A stretch of 16,637 bases of DNA, taken from NCBI GenBank assembly GCA_934871445.1, contig CAKXBD010000033.1, positions 1 through 16,637 of the forward strand, given 5' to 3'. Positions 11,427-16,637 of the stretch are shown in pieces. Every line of letters starts with the position of its first letter. Position 1 is the first letter of the stretch. The notes beneath the pieces are model-generated. The model was not told where the DNA came from. It did no database searches and saw only the letters and a program-made list of their open reading frames with translations. A program made the translations under genes and the position numbers. This stretch comes from an uncultured bacterium. GTDB lineage: Bacteria > Bacillota > Clostridia > Christensenellales > Borkfalkiaceae.

Positions 11427-14400
11427 AAGCTTCTCTTCGTAAAGTATGGTTAGTTGCTGTGAGTGTATTGTTCATGTTGTGCATTTCGCTGTTTGCAGCT
11501 TGCGGTGCAAAAAACTATACCCTCACCTTTGTAACGAACGGCGGAACGGAAATCGCTCCGATCACTGCGGAAGCAGGGGCGGAGATAACCCCTCCCGCCG
11601 ATCCTGAAAAAAGCGGTTTCAGCTTTGACGGTTGGTTTCTCTCGTCCGACTTTTCGGGCGATAAGGTGACCATTCCTTCCGTTATGCCGGAGAAAGATGT
11701 TACATATTATGCGAAATTTACCGAAAACGCACCCGAAGCGACGGCAACTCTTACGCTCGATGCGGGGATTGGTAGTTTAGAAACGACCACTTATCAATTG
11801 GCGATCGGAACGAACGTTTCTCAATTTTTAGAAAATATCGTTCCGACGGTAGAAGAAGGAATAATCTTTGCCGGCTGGTTCAGGGGAGAAACCGAGCTCG
11901 GTTCGTCCGTCATTCTTCCTTCGGGCGGAATGGAACTTACAGCTAAATATAAAGCAAAATATACGATTAAAGCGTATCTTCAAGAAGCCGACGGTAAGAC
12001 ATACATCCTCGACGAAAATTTTGCCGAAAAAGAGGGAACCGATTGGCTCGGTGCGACAATCAGTGCCGACTCTGTTCCTTGGGATGCGCCCCAATTTTAC
12101 CGGGTGAATGAGGAACGCACGCAGTCTCTCACGCTTTTGGACGGCAAGGGTGTCTTTGAAATTTATTATGACCGCAATACCTATTCCGTCTATTATCTCG
12201 ACGGAGCTCCTGCGGGTACTACGGTCACGGGAACGACGGAAAATCAGACGGGAATCATCAACGGAAACACAATTACGGTAAATGCAAACGGTTATTCGCT
12301 GGAAGGCTATCGTTTTGCGGGTTGGTCTGCGTCTTTGAACGGGCCTGTCGAATATCAGGCGGGCGATTCTATTGCGATTAACGGCAGACATGTCACTCTC
12401 TATGCGCGTTGGAATTACGGGACGACGGATGTCAACGGCGGTACGGACGTTATTTATGTGCTTGCAGAAGAAGAAAATACCGTCGTTCTGGAACGTCAAT
12501 ATCGCGATGACGAGGTAGGAACTTATGACGCGGGGACGCGGTTGTTTACATTTGAGACGGATGACGAGCAAAAGACCTTACGCGGAAGAATTTCCGCGGA
12601 CGGAAAAACGTTTGCTTACTTCCGCGAAGACGTAAAACTTATCTATTATTGGTACGATTGGCAGAATTCCGCCGACAAGCCTTCGAAAACGGTCACGCTC
12701 GAACTCGACGGAATCGACGGAGCCGTTTATACGACGAAGGACGGCAGGGAAATTTCCGGTACGTATACGCCCGACGACGGGGTTTATAGATTTACAGCGG
12801 ATTCGGAAGACCTTGAATTTTGTTTTGCCCTCGGTATAGCGAGTGTTCCCAATCAAGAAGATTCGGATGTATTCCTGATTCGTGACGAGTTTGCCGGAAG
12901 CTATGACTACATGAATGCTTCGGGAAATATTTATCAGAGCCCGACGCTCGTAATCGATGGCTTCGGAAAAGCAATCTATACAGTATCCGAAGAAGCCATG
13001 GAGGCAGTGTATACAATTCTCCCGGACGGGTACCTCGAAGTCGTATATAACGATAACGGAGTCGAAAAGACCGTTGTCTGCAATATAGTCGGACTTGTGG
13101 ATACGACAGCCGGAACGCAGAGATCCGTATTTGAAATTTCGGACGCTGCGAGAGGCGAATATACATTTGAAATCGGCACTGCGGGCGGACAGATAACCGT
13201 TACCCTCGACGGTTTCGGAAATGCGAAATATACTTATGGCGATACGACCGACGAGACCGTATACGTCTATGTCGACGGTTATTCGGACGGAACGACAAAT
13301 TGGGCGTTCTTCCGTTTTGCGCTCGGCGAGGATGCATATACCGTCCGTTTTGACCTTGCCCAAAAAGAGCAGGCTACGCTTGTCGGCAGCGAAGCGGGAA
13401 GATACAGCGAGTATAACCGTAAAAGTCCGTATACCGCGAGGATTCTGCTTCGCGGCGACGGAACGGCCGCCGTTGAACTCTTAATGCAGGATCAGTCGTA
13501 TTCCGCGCTTATCGAAGGTACCTATGCGGCCTACGGAACGACGGGCTACGATTATACGTTCACGGCGACAGAATATGCGGACGAAAACGAAAAACTGCTC
13601 GCGTCGTATTACGGCAACTTTGTATTCAGGCTTTATAATATAAATTCTTCCGTCGTCTTTGTCACGAGCGACGGCATCGAAGGCGCTTATACGTTTACTT
13701 CTGACGAAAAAGAATTCACTTTGACGTGTAACGGCTTTGGTTACGCTACTCTTGAAACGGAGGGAACTGACCCCGCGACGGTAGCATATACGTATGAGGA
13801 AGGATATTCGGACGGAACGACGACATGGGACTTTATTCATTTCACGGTCGGAAGCTCTGAGTTTTCCCTCCGCATCGAAAGCGGCAAAGAGGAAGGAACG
13901 CTTTTCGACGGACCTTGGGGACAGTTCCAAGACCTTCCCAATAACCGCTTGCCTGAATATACCGAAATTTTACGGCTGTTCGCAGATGGATATGCGCAGG
14001 TACAAGTGCTCGTGGACGGCGAATATGTGACGAAGGTGGAAGGGAAATACGAGGTCGACGGCGACATAAAGGGACGCTTCTTGTTTACCGCCGAGCGCTA
14101 TGTCGACGGAGACGCCGAGAAATGGGCTTGCTATAATTCTTTCCGTTTTACCTATGGAACGGCTGCCGGATATGATGTATTTTTCTTCTATAACGAGGAC
14201 GAGGTTCAAGATTACGGAGATTTGACGCTCGACGGATACGGTATAGCGGAATATTACGGAAATCAATATCTTTATACGATGGACGAGGAATATATCTATC
14301 TCACCACGGTAGACGGAAGCACGTCGATAACGCTTCAAAAAGTAGAGAACGGGATTAAAGAACCCGGCGCAGAGCAGGGAAGTCATTATTCTTGTCTGTC

Positions 14401-16637
14401 GAACGAAGAAGGACAAACGACAATCGGCGAATATCGTCTTACGCTCGACGGGTTCGGAAAAGCGAGCTGGTATCAGGCGGACGTGGAAGGAAAAGAATAT
14501 ACTCTCTTGGCCGAAGGTACGTATGTCGGTTCGGAGAAGGGAGGATATACCGTCACGTTTACGACGGAGGGTTACGAAGATAAAGGTTTCTCGTTTATCG
14601 TCACGACTCGTACGGCTTCGGGGTACATTTATCCCGTATATATTCTCGCCGATTCCGAATTGACTATGGAATATACGATTATAGGCGGCGGTTCGGTCGT
14701 GGTAGACGCTTATGGAAGAGTAACTTATACGGATGCCGAGGGCAATACGTATAATGCGATTTTGCAGGTAAGCGAAGATACGGTAATAGAAGGCCGCCAA
14801 AAACTTCTGCTCATCGTATATAACGAAGATAACACGGGTATCGAAGCCATTTATATCTATGTCATTGAAAACGGGACAGAGCTCAAACCTACGGATGGAA
14901 AATCGGGAAACTATGCACTGCTTGAAGGCGATCGGATTTTCCCCGATACGTATATTATATTGGACGGTTTCGGCGGAGCCGTTTTGACGGTCGACGGTAA
15001 GGAAGTAGCAAAAGGAACCTATAAACCGACGGATGGAACGAACGAATTTATTTTCTATTCCGAAACGGAAGGGACAGCCGATTTCACATTCTATCTTACC
15101 TCTGTACTTACGGTGGACGGTACGACTTATTCTGTTTATATCGTCTATGAAGAGAAGTGGGACGCACAATTTAATTCTTCCGATTGGCAGGTAATTCTTC
15201 TCGACGGTTACAATTCCGCAACCTTAATCGACTTTAACGGATATGCCTATAAAGTCAATTATGAACTTCTCGGAGAATCTGTACTCCACCTGTTCGGCTC
15301 CTCCATGGGCGACAGATACTTTAAGGCGGATTCGGAAACAAAGACGTTTACGCAAATTACCGAGGACTTTGTCGTTGAAAACGGGGTTCTTCTTGCTTAT
15401 CAGGGCGCCGGCGGAAAAATTAAAATTCCCGATGAAGTCACCGAAATCGGTCCCAGCGTGTTTTATCTCGCTCAAATTACAAGCGTAGATTTGAACAAAG
15501 TAACGACGATAGACGAATATGCGTTCCAGGCTGTCGTTCTTACGGAAATAACGGGGACGGAGAATGTAACTACGATCGGCGATTATGCATTTTATCAAAA
15601 TGTTTATCTGCCGTCCGTCAGTTTCCCCAAGGTCGAAACAGTCGGCGATTATGCTTTTGCTCGCAGCGAGGCTTTGGAAAACGTTTCGCTCGGCGCTTCT
15701 CTCAAATCCATCGGAAAAAATGCTTTCTACAAGTGCGGCTCATACAATAATGCCATATTTACGTTGACGTTGGAAGGAACTACCGCTCCGACAATGGGAG
15801 AAGACGTATTCACGGATTCCGGAAAGAAAGGCTGTTATGTTGCAGTAAAGGATTTGAATACCGTTATCGCTTACCGCAGCGACGCAAAATGGGCGGAGTA
15901 TGCAAAGTATGTCGGTATTGCCATGAAAGCCGAAAATGGGGGGGGGACTTACTATACTTCCCCCGCGTCGGAGACGGCGGCGCTCACGCTTGGTGTGCAG
16001 GTAATGTTTGACGGCGAGAGTATCGGCGTTTACGAACTCGAAGGGAATAAACTTTCTGTATATCTCTTCGACAGTGAAACGAGTGTTTCCGCTTCGCCTG
16101 TTACGGGTACATTGACAGACGGCGTTATCGAAATAACGTTGGAAGAAAAACAATATAAGCTCTATATCGAAGGCAGCGAATGGACCTTTAAGAACGAAAA
16201 GAATACGCTTACCATTATGGCGGGCGCGGGAACCGTTCAAGGCTTCTATAACGGAACGGAGGTTTCCATAACGCTGGGCGATGAAATCAGCTTTATTCTC
16301 GACAGCCGTAAACATATCGTTGAGCTTAATGAGGCGGATTTGACGTTTACGGAAGAACTTGCAAAATCCTATGAGCTTAAATATACCAATGTGAATAGCG
16401 ACAATCGCAAGTCGGTATTTACGCTTGAAATTAAGGGCGAAGGTACAGAAAATATCGGGGTAGTTGAAGGCGGGGTTGGTGTAAATATTATATATGGAAT
16501 TGATGGGAGAACAGGTAGTGCTTCCGTTAGTTATTCGAGAAATACTGTTTGGGCTATTGAATCGATTCAAGATAATATTTATATTGTTTCTATTTTGACT
16601 TTTGATAAAGTAGTTTATTATGTCGTTTATAGTGGAT
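11423..16637 (+). CDS. Giant repeat lipoprotein with InlB, LDGFG and BspA-type repeats (3' end outside window)
   Basis: One frame stays open for 1,738 codons to the window edge. I translated it row by row and met no stop. AAAGGAG (11409-11415) supports the ATG. Residues 1-27 are a lipoprotein signal: KASLRK, a hydrophobic core and the lipobox SLFAAC with C27 as the lipidated residue, so the protein should sit on the outer face of the membrane. Three InlB B-type (Listeria-Bacteroides) repeats follow at about 33-100, 107-180 and 254-331, with the typical FDGW, FAGW and YARW ends. Residues 415-1300 carry eleven copies of an LDGFGxA unit. Residues 1317-1499 are a BspA-type leucine-rich block (EIGPSVFYL, TIGDYAFYQN, TVGDYAFARS, SIGKNAFYKC). 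A Gly-Gly-Gly from a G9 run follows at 1506-1508, then further beta-rich sequence. A surface-exposed binding or adhesion role is likely but inferred. It has its own promoter and no partner gene in view. Confidence 0.93.
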   Translation, partial: MKASLRKVWLVAVSVLFMLCISLFAACGAKNYTLTFVTNGGTEIAPITAEAGAEITPPADPEKSGFSFDGWFLSSDFSGDKVTIPSVMPEKDVTYYAKFTENAPEATATLTLDAGIGSLETTTYQLAIGTNVSQFLENIVPTVEEGIIFAGWFRGETELGSSVILPSGGMELTAKYKAKYTIKAYLQEADGKTYILDENFAEKEGTDWLGATISADSVPWDAPQFYRVNEERTQSLTLLDGKGVFEIYYDRNTYSVYYLDGAPAGTTVTGTTENQTGIINGNTITVNANGYSLEGYRFAGWSASLNGPVEYQAGDSIAINGRHVTLYARWNYGTTDVNGGTDVIYVLAEEENTVVLERQYRDDEVGTYDAGTRLFTFETDDEQKTLRGRISADGKTFAYFREDVKLIYYWYDWQNSADKPSKTVTLELDGIDGAVYTTKDGREISGTYTPDDGVYRFTADSEDLEFCFALGIASVPNQEDSDVFLIRDEFAGSYDYMNASGNIYQSPTLVIDGFGKAIYTVSEEAMEAVYTILPDGYLEVVYNDNGVEKTVVCNIVGLVDTTAGTQRSVFEISDAARGEYTFEIGTAGGQITVTLDGFGNAKYTYGDTTDETVYVYVDGYSDGTTNWAFFRFALGEDAYTVRFDLAQKEQATLVGSEAGRYSEYNRKSPYTARILLRGDGTAAVELLMQDQSYSALIEGTYAAYGTTGYDYTFTATEYADENEKLLASYYGNFVFRLYNINSSVVFVTSDGIEGAYTFTSDEKEFTLTCNGFGYATLETEGTDPATVAYTYEEGYSDGTTTWDFIHFTVGSSEFSLRIESGKEEGTLFDGPWGQFQDLPNNRLPEYTEILRLFADGYAQVQVLVDGEYVTKVEGKYEVDGDIKGRFLFTAERYVDGDAEKWACYNSFRFTYGTAAGYDVFFFYNEDEVQDYGDLTLDGYGIAEYYGNQYLYTMDEEYIYLTTVDGSTSITLQKVENGIKEPGAEQGSHYSCLSNEEGQTTIGEYRLTLDGFGKASWYQADVEGKEYTLLAEGTYVGSEKGGYTVTFTTEGYEDKGFSFIVTTRTASGYIYPVYILADSELTMEYTIIGGGSVVVDAYGRVTYTDAEGNTYNAILQVSEDTVIEGRQKLLLIVYNEDNTGIEAIYIYVIENGTELKPTDGKSGNYALLEGDRIFPDTYIILDGFGGAVLTVDGKEVAKGTYKPTDGTNEFIFYSETEGTADFTFYLTSVLTVDGTTYSVYIVYEEKWDAQFNSSDWQVILLDGYNSATLIDFNGYAYKVNYELLGESVLHLFGSSMGDRYFKADSETKTFTQITEDFVVENGVLLAYQGAGGKIKIPDEVTEIGPSVFYLAQITSVDLNKVTTIDEYAFQAVVLTEITGTENVTTIGDYAFYQNVYLPSVSFPKVETVGDYAFARSEALENVSLGASLKSIGKNAFYKCGSYNNAIFTLTLEGTTAPTMGEDVFTDSGKKGCYVAVKDLNTVIAYRSDAKWAEYAKYVGIAMKAENGGGTYYTSPASETAALTLGVQVMFDGESIGVYELEGNKLSVYLFDSETSVSASPVTGTLTDGVIEITLEEKQYKLYIEGSEWTFKNEKNTLTIMAGAGTVQGFYNGTEVSITLGDEISFILDSRKHIVELNEADLTFTEELAKSYELKYTNVNSDNRKSVFTLEIKGEGTENIGVVEGGVGVNIIYGIDGRTGSASVSYSRNTVWAIESIQDNIYIVSILTFDKVVYYVVYSG
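12690..15300 (+). repeat. Eleven tandem units of about 83 residues with an LDGFGxA core
   Basis: Within the lipoprotein, the core hydrophobic-x-hydrophobic-D-G-[FYI]-G/D-x-A recurs. Its Asp (or the equivalent residue) is at 428, 512, 596, 679, 770, 855, 937, 1009, 1095, 1181 and 1261. The spacings are 84, 84, 83, 91, 85, 82, 72, 86, 86 and 80, a mean of 83. Most units also have a G-[TEK]-Y about 15-25 residues after the core and an F-x-F strand near the end. Clear copies include TLVIDGFGKAIY, TLDGFGNAKY, LTLDGFGKASWY and IILDGFGGAVL. The units are diverged in DNA, so they are old domain repeats rather than a recent expansion. Confidence 0.8.
15938..15946 (+). repeat. Run of nine G inside the lipoprotein coding sequence
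   Basis: Nine consecutive G encode Gly1506-1508 just after the leucine-rich block. One base more would end the protein at TGA 16009-16011, and one base fewer at TAA 16002-16004. It is a candidate phase-variation tract, in the ON setting in this sequence. Confidence 0.7.

Noticed and set aside
11828..16570. Four long leftward open frames (11828-12571, 12578-13363, 13970-15169, 15740-16570)
   Set aside because: All lie opposite the lipoprotein frame, which has promoter, RBS, signal peptide and recognisable repeats. The leftward products are low-complexity Arg/Ile/Phe-rich with no motifs, as expected of shadow frames.
1..16637. CRISPR array, integrase or transposase gene
   Set aside because: No regularly spaced short repeats and no recombinase motifs were seen on either strand.

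Overview
The window looks like chromosome of a monoderm Firmicute (Bacillota), most likely an uncultured gut-type member of Clostridia. This rests on strong AAGGAG-type ribosome binding sites, near-consensus sigma-A promoters, a TetR/ABC-2 efflux operon, a fused MacB-type ABC protein, and a very large lipoprotein with InlB-type and BspA-type repeats. The finer lineage cannot be fixed from the sequence alone.

Layout. Positions 1-23 hold the 5' end of a leftward tRNA (probably Gly). Positions 127-1561 form a one-gene tryptophan unit: a consensus promoter, a 10-residue leader peptide with two adjacent Trp codons, a set of mutually exclusive RNA segments ending in an intrinsic terminator, then a stand-alone trpB. 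Leftward from 5453 to 1677 run a 975-residue ABC ATPase-permease fusion and an OGG1-type DNA glycosylase, nine bases apart. A SecB-like chaperone gene (5702-6151) has its own perfect promoter and terminator. A tetR-ATPase-permease operon (6469-8883) has overlapping gene ends and a candidate operator at its promoter. Its last gene overlaps the 3' end of leftward mnmA (8861-9946).

A rightward tRNA-Arg(CCG) at 10239-10314 is followed by several hairpins. Next comes about 0.8 kb of purine-rich DNA with small broken genes: a ribbon-helix-helix protein frameshifted at codon 3, a second frameshifted ORF, an intact 43-residue membrane peptide and a stop-interrupted mini-ORF. This looks like the residue of a mobile element beside a tRNA.

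From 11423 to the end of the window, one uninterrupted rightward frame encodes at least 1,738 residues of a lipoprotein that continues beyond the window. It has a lipobox signal, three InlB B-type repeats, eleven copies of a domain with an LDGFGxA core at a period of about 83 residues, a BspA-type leucine-rich block, a run of nine G inside the coding sequence, and a sharp drop to AT-rich sequence at the end.

The two strongest points are the complete trp attenuator in front of a lone trpB, and the repeat lipoprotein with its possible phase-variation tract.
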